DNA from: Erythrobacteraceae bacterium
GTDB lineage: Bacteria > Pseudomonadota > Alphaproteobacteria > Sphingomonadales > Sphingomonadaceae
DNA length: 64,000 bases
Direction of reading: 5' to 3'
Assembly (NCBI GenBank): GCA_027489065.1
Contig: JAIYAM010000009.1
Span: forward strand, 1-64,000
The position numbers and the translations under genes are program-made. The notes below the pieces were generated by a model. That model worked only from the letters and a program-made list of their open reading frames with translations, did no database searches and was not told where the DNA came from. Below are positions 25,219 through 33,493 of the stretch, piece after piece. Positions within the stretch are counted from its first letter, which is position 1; each line of letters opens with the position of its first letter.

Positions 25219-25827
25219 GTGTTCAACGCCGAACTGATCGAGAAAGTGGCCAAGTTCCGCGGGGTCGACGAGGACCCGACGCGCAACCTTTCGGCCTGCC
25301 CGGCGCTGGTGCTCAACGCCGATTACACCCCGCTGTCCTATTACCCGTTGAGCCTGTGGCCGTGGCAGACCGCGATCAAGGCGGTGTTCCTCGATAGGGT
25401 GGACATCGTCGCGAGCTATGACCGCGAGGTCCACTCGCCCAGCTTCGACATGAAGATCCCGAGCGTCATCGCGCTCCGGCAATATGTGAAGCACTCGGAA
25501 TTCCCGGCCTTCACCCGCTTCAACGTGTTCCTGCGCGACCGCTTCCAGTGCCAGTATTGCGGGAGCCACGAGCACCTCACCTTCGACCACGTGACCCCGC
25601 GCCGGCTCGGCGGACGCACGACGTGGGAGAACATCATCACCGCCTGCGCGCCCTGCAACATGAAGAAGGGCGGGCGCACGCCCAAGCAGGCGGGAATGCC
25701 GGTGCACCAGGCGCCGATCCGCCCGACCAGCTGGCAATTGCAGCAGCACGGCAAGCTGTTCCCGCCCGGATATCTCCACGAGACCTGGCGCGACTGGCTC
25801 TACTGGGACGTCGAGCTGGAAGCCTGA
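25219..25827 (+). CDS. HNH endonuclease family protein
   Basis: A 202-residue protein with an N-terminal segment CPALVLNADYTPLSYYPLSL, then VDIVASYDREVHSPS, and the zinc-binding HNH motif CQYCGSHEHLTFDHVTPRRL followed by WENIITACAPCNMKKGGR. The GTG start at 25219 has a strong GGGAGGA ribosome site; an in-frame ATG at 25189 and longer readings lack one. This group is widely conserved in alphaproteobacteria as a single housekeeping-like gene, and its substrate is not known. It lies behind DnaA-box-like repeats and is followed by a 304-base AT-rich gap. Confidence 0.9.
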   Translation: MFNAELIEKVAKFRGVDEDPTRNLSACPALVLNADYTPLSYYPLSLWPWQTAIKAVFLDRVDIVASYDREVHSPSFDMKIPSVIALRQYVKHSEFPAFTRFNVFLRDRFQCQYCGSHEHLTFDHVTPRRLGGRTTWENIITACAPCNMKKGGRTPKQAGMPVHQAPIRPTSWQLQQHGKLFPPGYLHETWRDWLYWDVELEA

Positions 25828-26131
25828 GGCACGGCGCGGCGAGCCGCTCTTCCATCATCCGGAGTGTTTCGGCGCGAATCGGCAACGCGCCTGCCCAACT
25901 CTGCGCCTTCTATTCATCCCGATTTGGGAGATGAACGGTTTATCAAATGATAACGCCGTGCATTGTGCCAATCCAAATGACGATGAGCCGTTTATCAAAA
26001 GACAACAGAATGCTCAACTCGCCGATTTCAAAAGTAAAATATGTTTAAAGCGGCATGGTCTTAACTTGAATTACATAATCAGGGTGTGATTTCTGGGGCC
26101 TCAGCAACCGGCCACAGCGAGTTATGCACTT
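25828..26131. other. AT-rich intergenic region with a 17-bp direct repeat
   Basis: This 304-base gap before the GH16 gene is much more AT-rich from 25920 to 26090 than anything around it. It contains GTTTATCAAATGATAAC (25938-25954) and GTTTATCAAAAGACAAC (25990-26006), a direct repeat with two mismatches whose starts are 52 bases apart. The first copy includes the palindrome TTATCA-AA-TGATAA. I see no gene. Such paired sites fit a transcription factor binding two turns-in-phase positions. Confidence 0.6.
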
Positions 26132-27499
26132 ATGAAACGCCTCGTCACCCTTTCACTTCTCGCCCCGATGCTCGTTTCCTGCGGGGGTGACGAGACTTCA
26201 GCCCCTCCGGCTGCCGCGGCCCCGTCCACGCTTGCGGCAACCTCGGTCCAGCCGCTTCCCGATCAATGGGCAGTGACCGGCACCGCCATTCCCTACAGCA
26301 CCACGACCAGCCCCTTTGCGACCTTCGATTTCAAGGGAGGGACCGCCTATCCGGCCAAGGCTGCGGTGAGCATCGGCACGGTCAGCGTGCCGGTCGGGGC
26401 GACCGAGGCCTTCGTGCCGATCCGCATCAACCGGGTGACCCCCAACACGGTGATCGTGCGGGTCATGACCCGCAACGGCTCGGGCACGCTCGCAGGGGTC
26501 GAGGGGAGCCATTTCCAGAAGGTCGCCACCACGGTGTTCTTCCGTCCCGGCGATCCGCTCGAGCAGACGGTGCGCATCCCGCTGCTCAGGATGGATGCCG
26601 GCCGCCAGTTCGACCTGATCCTGCCCGAAGGCGCGGTTGGCGCCGGGGTGATCAATTCCTCCGCCCGGATCACTGCAGTGGTCGGCGCCAAGCCGACCGT
26701 CGCCAAGACTGCGGGCTTCCGTCCGGCGCGCACCTTTGCGCCGACCGGCACGCTCGCCTACCGGCTCGACCCGGCGACGGTGAAGTGGAGCGATGCAGGC
26801 GCAGCCGACGCCTGGCGCACGCGGCTTTCGCACGGCCGCACTCAGCCGGCCAACGGCGAGAGCGGCCTCTATCTCGATCCGGTGCTGCACCCCACCGCGC
26901 TGCCGCCTTTCGCCATCGAGAACAACGAGGTGGTGATCCGCAGCCAGCAGCTCGCCAGCCCGATCCTTCACGACAACAAGTACTGGTATCACGGCGCGGC
27001 GATGCTGACCGGGCAGCGCATGCCCTCGACCCAGCTCCAGTACGGCCAGTACGAATGGGAGGCGATGATGCCCAACCGTCGCGGCGGCTGGCCCGCGTTG
27101 TGGCTGCTGCCCACCAGCGGAGCCTGGCCGCCCGAGATCGATGTCTACGAAGGCTTCGGCTATTCGGCAGGCTGGAACTTCAGCCGCAACATCAGCGGAA
27201 ACATCCACGGCGGCGCGAGCGGCAAGCGCACCTTCACCGCGCTGATGCAGGTCAATGCCGCGAACGCATACGGGCTGAGCGGCTTCGACACCTCGTACCA
27301 CAAGTACGCCGTCGACATCTCGCCCGACTACATCACGTGGTTCGTCGACGGCAAGGAAACCTACCAGACGGTCAACCCGTTCAAGGGCATCACCTGGTAT
27401 CCGCTCATGAACGTCGCGGTGAAGCACACCGGTGACTACGTCGGCGGCACGAGCGAGATGCGGGTGCGATCCTTTGCCACTTGGAAAGTGCCGGGCTGA
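26132..27499 (+). CDS. Glycoside hydrolase family 16 lipoprotein with N-terminal Calx-beta-like domain
   Basis: The 455-residue protein has a lipoprotein signal with LVSC lipobox (MKRLVTLSLLAPMLVSCGG). Residues ~50-175 look like a Calx-beta/immunoglobulin-like module (VSIGTVSVPVGATEAFVPI, then TVIVRVMTRNGSGTLAG). The C-terminal ~250 residues carry the GH16 jelly-roll with the catalytic motif EIDVYE in WPPEIDVYEGFGYS, and GQYEWEAMMP and WYPLMNVAVKH. GH16 enzymes cut beta-glucans, agar, carrageenan or porphyran. It is a single gene, with a repeat-bearing AT-rich regulatory region upstream. Together with the GH43 lipoprotein it suggests use of algal or plant polysaccharides. Confidence 0.88.
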   Translation: MKRLVTLSLLAPMLVSCGGDETSAPPAAAAPSTLAATSVQPLPDQWAVTGTAIPYSTTTSPFATFDFKGGTAYPAKAAVSIGTVSVPVGATEAFVPIRINRVTPNTVIVRVMTRNGSGTLAGVEGSHFQKVATTVFFRPGDPLEQTVRIPLLRMDAGRQFDLILPEGAVGAGVINSSARITAVVGAKPTVAKTAGFRPARTFAPTGTLAYRLDPATVKWSDAGAADAWRTRLSHGRTQPANGESGLYLDPVLHPTALPPFAIENNEVVIRSQQLASPILHDNKYWYHGAAMLTGQRMPSTQLQYGQYEWEAMMPNRRGGWPALWLLPTSGAWPPEIDVYEGFGYSAGWNFSRNISGNIHGGASGKRTFTALMQVNAANAYGLSGFDTSYHKYAVDISPDYITWFVDGKETYQTVNPFKGITWYPLMNVAVKHTGDYVGGTSEMRVRSFATWKVPG

Positions 27500-27680
27500 G
27501 GCACAGCGCCCCGGCACTTTCCGGAGTGGGGGCGGGCGGCGGCGGGTTACCCTTTACCGCCGCCGTCCTCCCCCCTCTGCGCGCCGATACCTGACGAGAA
27601 CGCCCCCTGTGCGCGTTGCAATTCCATGACGCGGCGCTAGGCGGGGCGGATCACGCCTGCCTCGGGGGATTCGCGCTTCC

Positions 27681-28616
27681 ATGAAGATCATGTCCGGCAA
27701 TTCGAACCTGCCGCTCGCCCGGGCCATTGCGGCCTATCTCGAAATTCCGCTCACCGATGCCAGCGTGCGGCGCTTCTCGGACGAGGAGGTGTTCGTCGAG
27801 ATCCACGAGAACGTGCGCGGGGAAGACGTGTTCGTCGTCCAGCCGACCAACTTCCCGGCCAACGACAATCTCATGGAACTGCTGATCTGCATCGACGCGC
27901 TGCGCCGTGCCTCGGCCAAGCGGATCACGGCGGTGGTGCCGTACTTCGGCTACGCCCGGCAGGACCGCAAACCCGGTCCGCGCACCCCGATCTCCGCGAA
28001 GCTGGTCGCGAACCTGATCACCGAAGCGGGCGCTGACCGGATGCTGGCCGTCGATCTGCACGCCGGACAGATCCAGGGCTTCTTCGATATTCCGACCGAC
28101 AATCTCTATGCCGCGCCGGTGATGGCCGCCGATATCCAGGCGCGCTACGGCGACCAGAGCCTGATGGTCGTCTCGCCCGACGTCGGCGGCGTGGTGCGCG
28201 CCCGCGCGCTCGCCAAGCGCCTCGACAACGCCCCGCTGGCGATCGTCGACAAGCGCCGCGACCGGCCCGGCGAGAGCGAGGTGATGAACATCATCGGCGA
28301 GGTCGAGGGCCGCCACTGCATCCTGATCGACGACATCGTCGATTCGGGCGGCACGCTGGTCAACGCTGCCGAGGCGCTGCTCGAGAACGGGGCGAAGTCG
28401 GTTGCGGCCTACATCACCCACGGGGTGCTGTCGGGCGGCGCGGTGGCGCGTATCGACGGATCGAGCCTCAAGGAGCTGGTGATCACCGATTCGATCCGGC
28501 CGACCGAGGCGACCGAACAATCCAGCCGCATCCGCGTGTTGCCGATCGCCCCGCTGGTGGGCGAAGCGATCCGGCGTATCGCCGATGAAAGCTCGGTCAG
28601 CTCGCTGTTCGATTGA
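27681..28616 (+). CDS. prs: Ribose-phosphate pyrophosphokinase
   Basis: Prs makes PRPP from ribose-5-phosphate and ATP for nucleotide, His and Trp synthesis. The 311-residue protein has [65 protein letters not shown] and the PRPP signature [20 protein letters not shown]. Length is normal. It is the first of a small plus-strand group; hisN, which also acts in the PRPP-fed histidine pathway, follows after a repeat and a small gene. The 181-base gap before it contains a GC-rich stem but no gene. Confidence 0.97.
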   Translation: MKIMSGNSNLPLARAIAAYLEIPLTDASVRRFSDEEVFVEIHENVRGEDVFVVQPTNFPANDNLMELLICIDALRRASAKRITAVVPYFGYARQDRKPGPRTPISAKLVANLITEAGADRMLAVDLHAGQIQGFFDIPTDNLYAAPVMAADIQARYGDQSLMVVSPDVGGVVRARALAKRLDNAPLAIVDKRRDRPGESEVMNIIGEVEGRHCILIDDIVDSGGTLVNAAEALLENGAKSVAAYITHGVLSGGAVARIDGSSLKELVITDSIRPTEATEQSSRIRVLPIAPLVGEAIRRIADESSVSSLFD

Positions 28617-28620
28617 GCCT

Positions 28621-28722
28621 CGTCATTGCGAGCGAAGCGAAGCAATCCATGGACGGATGTTTCGCCATGAGGCTTCGGCAGTCCGTCGGTTGCCGCGTCG
28701 CCTCCGGCTCCTCGCAATGACG
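28621..28722. repeat. Extragenic inverted-repeat element
   Basis: CGTCATTGCGAG (28621-28632) and CTCGCAATGACG (28711-28722) are perfect 12-base inverted arms at the ends of a ~100-base unit starting with CGTCATTGCGAGCGAAGCGA. This arm sequence is a widespread extragenic palindrome in many bacterial genomes. Here the right half is degenerate, so a once larger palindrome has decayed. It lies right after prs and reaches almost into the next gene's start. Confidence 0.7.
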
Positions 28723-28734
28723 AAGTCCCCGAGC

Positions 28735-29088
28735 ATGTTCGACCTTGGCGAAGTCCGCGCTCTGCTGATCGAAGCGGCCCGCGCGCGCACAACCTTCACC
28801 TACGGCGCGCTCCTGGGCATCCTCGGCCACACCTTCACCCGCCCGCTGATGCGCCAATTGTGCAAGGTGCTTGACCGGATCGACGAGGACGGCCGCGCGG
28901 CGGGAGAGCCCGGGCTGGCGGTGCTGGTCGTCCGGCAGTCGGACAGTCTCCCCGGGCAGGGCTGGTTCGTCAGTCGCACCGGCGTATACGACGACCTGCC
29001 GCTGGAATGGGAGGGGCCGGAGGCGCGCCGCTATACCGAGGCTCGACAGGCCGAAGCCTTCGATTATTGGGAAGCGCATGACCGATAA
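28735..29088 (+). CDS. Conserved small protein, possible winged-helix-like domain
   Basis: A 117-residue protein starting MFDLGEVRALLIEAARART. It reads FTYGALLGILGHTFTRPLMR, CKVLDRIDEDGRA, and LAVLVVRQSDSLPGQGWFVS. The pattern (helical start, then a 'sharing' strand ending PGxGWF) is seen in many small proteins of unknown function. An earlier in-frame ATG at 28717 lies inside the repeat arm, so 28735 is preferred. Its end overlaps hisN by 11 bases. I cannot name a function. Confidence 0.75.
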   Translation: MFDLGEVRALLIEAARARTTFTYGALLGILGHTFTRPLMRQLCKVLDRIDEDGRAAGEPGLAVLVVRQSDSLPGQGWFVSRTGVYDDLPLEWEGPEARRYTEARQAEAFDYWEAHDR

Positions 29089-29848
29089 GGATTTGGAACT
29101 CGCCCTGCGCCTTGCCGATCTCGCCGGCGGCGCGATCCGTCCGCTGTTCCGCGGGCAATGGACCGAGGAGCGGAAAGCCGATCGCAGTTTCGTGACCGAA
29201 GCCGACCGCGCTGCCGAGGCCGCGATGCGCCGGCTCATCGAGGCCGAGTTCCCGCGCGACGGGATCATCGGCGAGGAATACGGCACCCGCAACGAGGGCG
29301 CAGGCAGGCAATGGGTGCTCGATCCGATCGACGGCACCACCAGCTTCATCGCCGGCCGCCCGATCTTCGGCACGCTGATCGCGCTGCTGCAGGATGGCTG
29401 GCCCGTGCTCGGGATCATCGACCAGCCCGTCAGCGGCGAACGCTGGGTCGGGCGGATCGGCCAGCCGACGCAGTTCAACGGCAAGCCTGCCACAACCAAG
29501 CCCTTGAAAGACCTCGCCGATGCGGTGCTCGCCACCACCAGCCCGCACCTCTTCACCAACGAGGAGGCGGACGCGTTCATGTCGGTCGCCAAGCAGGTTG
29601 CCGAGAAGAAGATCGTCTACGGCGGCGACTGCTACAACTACGGCCTTGTCGCCAGCGGCCATGTCGATCTGGTGATCGAGGCGGGGCTCAAGCTTTACGA
29701 TTATGCCGCGCTGGTGCCCGTGGTCGAGGGCGCGGGCGGCATCATGGCCGACTGGCAGGGCAACCCGCTCGACGCCGGATCAGACGGCACGGTGATCGCT
29801 CTGGGCGACCCCGCGCGGCTCGAGGATGTGCTCGAAGCGATGGGTTGA
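29078..29848 (+). CDS. hisN: Histidinol-phosphatase (inositol monophosphatase family)
   Basis: A 256-residue enzyme of the inositol monophosphatase fold. The metal-binding motifs are GEEYGTRNEG, WVLDPIDGTTSFIAGRP and LYDYAALVPVVEGAGG. The GTTSFIAG variant with Ser-Phe is typical of HisN, which performs the penultimate step of histidine synthesis in many alphaproteobacteria, so hisN is preferred over a general IMPase; this is a subfamily inference. It overlaps the preceding small gene by 11 bases and is probably translationally coupled. Confidence 0.85.
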   Translation: MTDKDLELALRLADLAGGAIRPLFRGQWTEERKADRSFVTEADRAAEAAMRRLIEAEFPRDGIIGEEYGTRNEGAGRQWVLDPIDGTTSFIAGRPIFGTLIALLQDGWPVLGIIDQPVSGERWVGRIGQPTQFNGKPATTKPLKDLADAVLATTSPHLFTNEEADAFMSVAKQVAEKKIVYGGDCYNYGLVASGHVDLVIEAGLKLYDYAALVPVVEGAGGIMADWQGNPLDAGSDGTVIALGDPARLEDVLEAMG

Positions 29849-29931
29849 GCGGGGTCTGGAGGGGGTCTAACCGGGGTCTGGCACAGGTCGAAGGCCGGTC
29901 TGGCGCGGCCTAAACCGCCCCTGCCGCGCCC

Positions 29932-30588
29932 TCACTCGGCCGCTTCGCGCGCCGCGAGCGGATCCTCGTGCTTCCAGCCCCATGCCAGCAGGCAGGGGGG
30001 CACGTTGAAGAGGGCAAGGCCGGTGTCGACCTTCTCGAACTGCGCCTGGGTCAGGTCGCGTGCGGTGGGGCGGAACTGGTAGGTCATGAACGCCCCGCCA
30101 ACGCGCATCACACGGTAGGTCGCAGCCACGATCCCCTCCGCGACGGCCTCCGGCAGCGACGAGAAGGGCAGGCCCGAAATCACGTAATCCGCGCAAGGGT
30201 GCCCCGCCGCGCGCACGAAGCCTTCGACATCCGCGGCCGAGCCCAGCACCACCTCCAAGCGCGGATCGTCGATCGTCTCGCGCAGGTAGTCCACGAAGCG
30301 CGCGTTGGTGTCGATCGCGAGCAGGCGCCCGTCGGGCGGCAGGCGGTCGAGGATATGGGTGGTGAAGGTGCCGACCCCGGGGCCATATTCGACGAACAGC
30401 CGGCAGCGGTCCCAGTCGACCTTGGCCAGCATCGCGTCGATCGTCGCGCGCGAGGAGGGCACGACCGAGGCGACCATGCCGGGATGCTCGAGGAAGCCGC
30501 GGAAGAAGATCGCGGCCTGCTCGCCAAAGCGTCGCCACCCCGTCGAGTGTCTGCGGGCGGGCGAGGCGCTGAGTTTGTTCGTGTTCAT
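29932..30588 (-). CDS. Phospholipid N-methyltransferase (PmtA-like)
   Basis: A 218-residue SAM-dependent methyltransferase starting with an amphipathic region (WRRFGEQAAIFFRGFLEHPG) and then motif I VEYGPGVGTFTTHI, LLAIDTNARFVDYLRE, and DYVISGLPFSSLPE. This matches the PmtA family, which methylates phosphatidylethanolamine toward phosphatidylcholine on the inner membrane. It is a single gene on the minus strand, convergent with hisN; the gap between them holds a short repeat shared with 16234. PmtA function is inferred from family likeness. Confidence 0.82.
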   Translation of the reverse strand: MNTNKLSASPARRHSTGWRRFGEQAAIFFRGFLEHPGMVASVVPSSRATIDAMLAKVDWDRCRLFVEYGPGVGTFTTHILDRLPPDGRLLAIDTNARFVDYLRETIDDPRLEVVLGSAADVEGFVRAAGHPCADYVISGLPFSSLPEAVAEGIVAATYRVMRVGGAFMTYQFRPTARDLTQAQFEKVDTGLALFNVPPCLLAWGWKHEDPLAAREAAE

Positions 30589-30833
30589 GCGCTTTTCCTA
30601 CTAGGCGATTCGCGCCAGACCTCAATGCAGGCAATGCGGTTGTCACATCATCCCGTCGACGCGGCGGCACCTCCTGTCCTTGGGCCATCCCTTGCCCGGT
30701 CCTTGGCGCATCCCCTTGCCTTTCGCGCCCCTTCCGCCTAAGCGCGCGCACTTCACTGACACGAATCAATCAGCCAGCCTGGCGACAAGGGCTGCCATGG
30801 CCGGTTCCGACGTGTCTCTACTAGGAGATGAAA

Positions 30834-31037
30834 ATGCCCAAGCTGAAGACCAAGAGCGGCGTCAAGAAGCGCTTCAAGCTCACCGCCACCGGCAAGGTCA
30901 AGCACGGCGTCGCTGGTAAGCGTCACCGCCTGATCAGCCACAACGCGAAGTATATCCGCACCAACCGCGGCACCTCGGTTCTGTCGTCGCATGATACGCC
31001 GACGATCAAGAAGTGGGCGCCTTACGGCCTGGATTGA
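30834..31037 (+). CDS. rpmI: 50S ribosomal protein L35
   Basis: The 67-residue protein is [20 protein letters not shown] with [20 protein letters not shown], a normal L35. The ATG at 30834 is chosen because L35 begins MPKLKTK; an ATG six bases upstream would add MK only. An AGGAG ribosome site sits just before. rplT follows after 50 bases, the usual arrangement, though infC is not directly upstream here. It binds 23S rRNA in the large subunit. Confidence 0.97.
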   Translation: MPKLKTKSGVKKRFKLTATGKVKHGVAGKRHRLISHNAKYIRTNRGTSVLSSHDTPTIKKWAPYGLD

Positions 31038-31087
31038 TGCGAGCGGGGCCTCGGCCCTCACGCACCTAGAAACAAGGATATACTGAT

Positions 31088-31447
31088 ATGGCACGCGTCA
31101 AAAGGGGTGTTACCACCCGCGCCAAGCACAAGCGGATTCTCGACCAGGCCAAGGGCTATCGCGGTCGCCGCAAGAACACCATCCGCATCGCCCGTCAGGC
31201 GGTCGAGAAGGCCGGGCAATACGCCTACCGCGACCGCAAGGTGAAGAAGCGGACCTTCCGCGCCCTGTGGATCCAGCGCATCAACGCCGCTGTCCGCATG
31301 GAAGGCCTGACCTATTCGCAGTTCATGCACGGCATCAAGCTCGCCGGTATCGAACTCGACCGCAAGGCGATGGCCGATCTGGCGATGAACGAAGGCGGTG
31401 CCTTCACCGCCGTGATCGCTCAGGCGAAGGCGGCGCTCCCGGCGTAA
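31088..31447 (+). CDS. rplT: 50S ribosomal protein L20
   Basis: The 119-residue protein starts [20 protein letters not shown] and ends [15 protein letters not shown], a normal L20, which binds 23S rRNA early in 50S assembly and in some bacteria represses its own operon. It is the second gene of rpmI-rplT and is followed by a GC-rich hairpin at 31482-31509 and an unrelated AraC regulator. Confidence 0.97.
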   Translation: MARVKRGVTTRAKHKRILDQAKGYRGRRKNTIRIARQAVEKAGQYAYRDRKVKKRTFRALWIQRINAAVRMEGLTYSQFMHGIKLAGIELDRKAMADLAMNEGGAFTAVIAQAKAALPA

Positions 31448-31481
31448 GCATCCCGCGGCTTCGGCCCGGCACGCATTGCAA

Positions 31482-31509
31482 GGGCGGGTTCCCCACCGGG
31501 AGCCCGCCC
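31482..31509 (+). terminator. Hairpin after rplT
   Basis: GGGCGGG-T-TCCC-CACC-GGGA-G-CCCGCCC forms a strong stem of 11 pairs with one T:G mismatch and a four-base loop. It is 35 bases beyond the rplT stop codon. A U-tract is weak (TATGCGTTTG), so termination may be partial. Confidence 0.5.
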
Positions 31510-31560
31510 TATGCGTTTGTGTGCCTTGTAGAACTTCGCCAATTGCGCTTATCTGCAAAT

Positions 31561-32493
31561 ATGGGGGAACGACGAGATAAGCAGGGCGCGCCGGAACAGC
31601 CTCCGGCGCAGGCGCAACGGTTGACGGCCCAGTTCCGCGAGCCTCCCGAGGCCTTCGCGGGCTGCTTCACGAGCCTTTACCACGTGACGCTCGACCTGCC
31701 CGAGGGCGCTCCTCCGGTGACCGATTACCTCCAGCCCGAATGGGCCAACATCCGCTTCTTCTGCGGCGCCGCGCCCGATGCCGCCATCGCTGCCAGCCGC
31801 ATCAGCGGGGCGCGCTTCGTCGGCACCGGGGCAAGCTCGCTGCCGTGCCGCTTCACGCTCGGCCCGGTAAGGATGTGGGGCGTCGGCTTCCTGCCGCTGG
31901 GCTGGGCGCGGTTCTTCGATGCCGAAGCGTCAAGCTGCACCAACCTCATCTGCGATGGCGCCGCGCACCCGGCCTTCGCGCATTTCGCCAGCCTGACCGA
32001 AGTGCTGTGCGATCCGCAGGCGACCCTCGACGAGCAGTATGACGCGCTGGTCGCCGCCTTGGCCTCCGCCATGCGCGAGAGCCGCGACGAGCCGCGCATC
32101 GCCCGCGTCCATGCCGCACTGGTCGGCGGCGAGCATGCTTCGGTGACGGAGCTTGCCGATTCCTGCGCGATGAGCATCCGCACGCTCGAGCGCATCTGCG
32201 CGCGCTATTTCGGCTTCGCGCCCAAACTGTTGATGCGCCGCCAGCGGTTCATGCGCAGCCTCACCAGCTTCATGCTGCAGCGCGGGCGGCCCTGGACCGA
32301 GGCGATGGACGCGCATTACCACGATCAGGCGCAATTCTCCCGCGAGTTCCGCGAGTTCATGACCATGAACCCGAGCGAATATGCCGCGCTGGATCACCCG
32401 ATCCTGACCTCCTTCATGGAGGCGCGGGCGCGGATCTGGGGGAGCCCGGCGCAGACCCTCGACCCCCCGCCGCCGCCGATGCCGCCGCGCTGA
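31561..32493 (+). CDS. AraC-family regulator, copy 1
   Basis: A 310-residue protein. The N-terminal ~190 residues are a ligand-type domain (VTDYLQPEWANIRFFCGA, GPVRMWGVGFLPLGWARF); residues ~195-290 are the double HTH of the AraC family (SVTELADSCAMSIRTLERIC, then AQFSREFREFMTMNPSEYAA). It has a close paralogue at 33494, sharing the layout and many residues (FGF-PKLL-RRQRF-RSL, YHDQ-F-R-F--FM-M-PS-YA-LD). The C-terminus ends in a Pro-rich run. The start at 31561 follows a normal start region; a longer reading through rplT is not real. Effector and targets are unknown. Confidence 0.88.
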   Translation: MGERRDKQGAPEQPPAQAQRLTAQFREPPEAFAGCFTSLYHVTLDLPEGAPPVTDYLQPEWANIRFFCGAAPDAAIAASRISGARFVGTGASSLPCRFTLGPVRMWGVGFLPLGWARFFDAEASSCTNLICDGAAHPAFAHFASLTEVLCDPQATLDEQYDALVAALASAMRESRDEPRIARVHAALVGGEHASVTELADSCAMSIRTLERICARYFGFAPKLLMRRQRFMRSLTSFMLQRGRPWTEAMDAHYHDQAQFSREFREFMTMNPSEYAALDHPILTSFMEARARIWGSPAQTLDPPPPPMPPR

Positions 32494-32519
32494 GGCGCGC
32501 AGCAGCATGCGGGAGGGGG

Positions 32520-33389
32520 TTACCTGAGGTCCTCGACCGAAACCCAGCCGGTGGTGCCGAAGCTGTCCTTCATCTCGACGAATAGCCCCTCGCGCTTGCC
32601 GGTGGGGGTGAGCGTGGTGCCCGCGCGAAGGGCGCGCACGCTGGCGGCATCGCGACTGGCGGCGGCGCGCAGCACCGTGTCGACCGCGACCACCGCGCCG
32701 CTCGCCGTCTGGGCGGCTGCGGGCTCTGCGGCGCCCTCCATCAGGCTCCGCTGCGCGACGAGCGCGTTGAAGGCGACCACGAAGGCCTCGGTCAGCAGCT
32801 TGCCGTCCTTGCTCGCGCCGTAGCCGGCGGCGTTGGCCGCGCCCGAGGCCCAGCTGCTTCCGCCGAAGTTGATGCTCGACTTGGTGACCACGCCCTGTCC
32901 CGAAGCGATGGTGAGCCCGTTGGCGGGGCTGACCACCCTGAGCGCGGCGGCGACGGTCTTCTTCTTGCCGCCGAGCCCGCCGAACATCCCCAGCACCGCG
33001 CCGCCCATCGGCACGCCCCTGAGCAAGCCGCTTGCCGCGCCCGATCGCACCAGCGCCTCGGTCGCCGCGCCCTTGGCGAGCTCCATGCCCTTGTCGACCT
33101 CCTCCTGGCTTCCCGCGATCAGCGTCACGAGGAATTTGGCCGGGGCGGCGTCGGCGGGGTTGTCGATGGTGAAGCAGCCGGATTCCTGCGCCAGCGCGGC
33201 GATCAGCGTGCGCGGCGAGCCGAGGCCCCAGGCCGACCACCCCGCCTGATCCCCCTCGACCAGCGCGACCGAGCCGATCGGCGCGGCACAGCGCACCAGT
33301 TCGGGCGCGGCGGCCTCCTTGGCTGCGGCAGGCGCAGCGGCCAGGGCCGCGATCGCGAACGGCACGGCGAGTTTGCGTGAAGCGCTCAT
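32520..33389 (-). CDS. Secreted CsgG-like protein with C-terminal SH3 domain
   Basis: A 289-residue protein starting MSASRKLAVPFAIAALAAAP with a signal peptide (cleavage near AAAPAAAKEA). The middle reads IGSVALVEGDQAGWSAWGLG, LIAALAQESGCFTIDN and LTIASGQGVVTKSSINFGGS, which resembles CsgG/outer-membrane assembly proteins. The last ~60 residues (SVRALRAGTTLTPTGKREGL, MKDSFGTTGWVSVEDL) look like a bacterial SH3 domain. CsgG forms the curli secretion pore; here no curli gene is near, so it may be a stand-alone envelope protein. It lies between two AraC paralogues and divergent from the second. Confidence 0.7.
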   Translation of the reverse strand: MSASRKLAVPFAIAALAAAPAAAKEAAAPELVRCAAPIGSVALVEGDQAGWSAWGLGSPRTLIAALAQESGCFTIDNPADAAPAKFLVTLIAGSQEEVDKGMELAKGAATEALVRSGAASGLLRGVPMGGAVLGMFGGLGGKKKTVAAALRVVSPANGLTIASGQGVVTKSSINFGGSSWASGAANAAGYGASKDGKLLTEAFVVAFNALVAQRSLMEGAAEPAAAQTASGAVVAVDTVLRAAASRDAASVRALRAGTTLTPTGKREGLFVEMKDSFGTTGWVSVEDLR

Positions 33390-33493
33390 CAGGTCATCCC
33401 CCCTTGTCAATCTTCATATCTCGCAAGATAAGCGAAGACCCCGCGGCGGAGTTGTAAGGAAACGACCTGCGGGGGTGGGGGACACGTCAGGTC

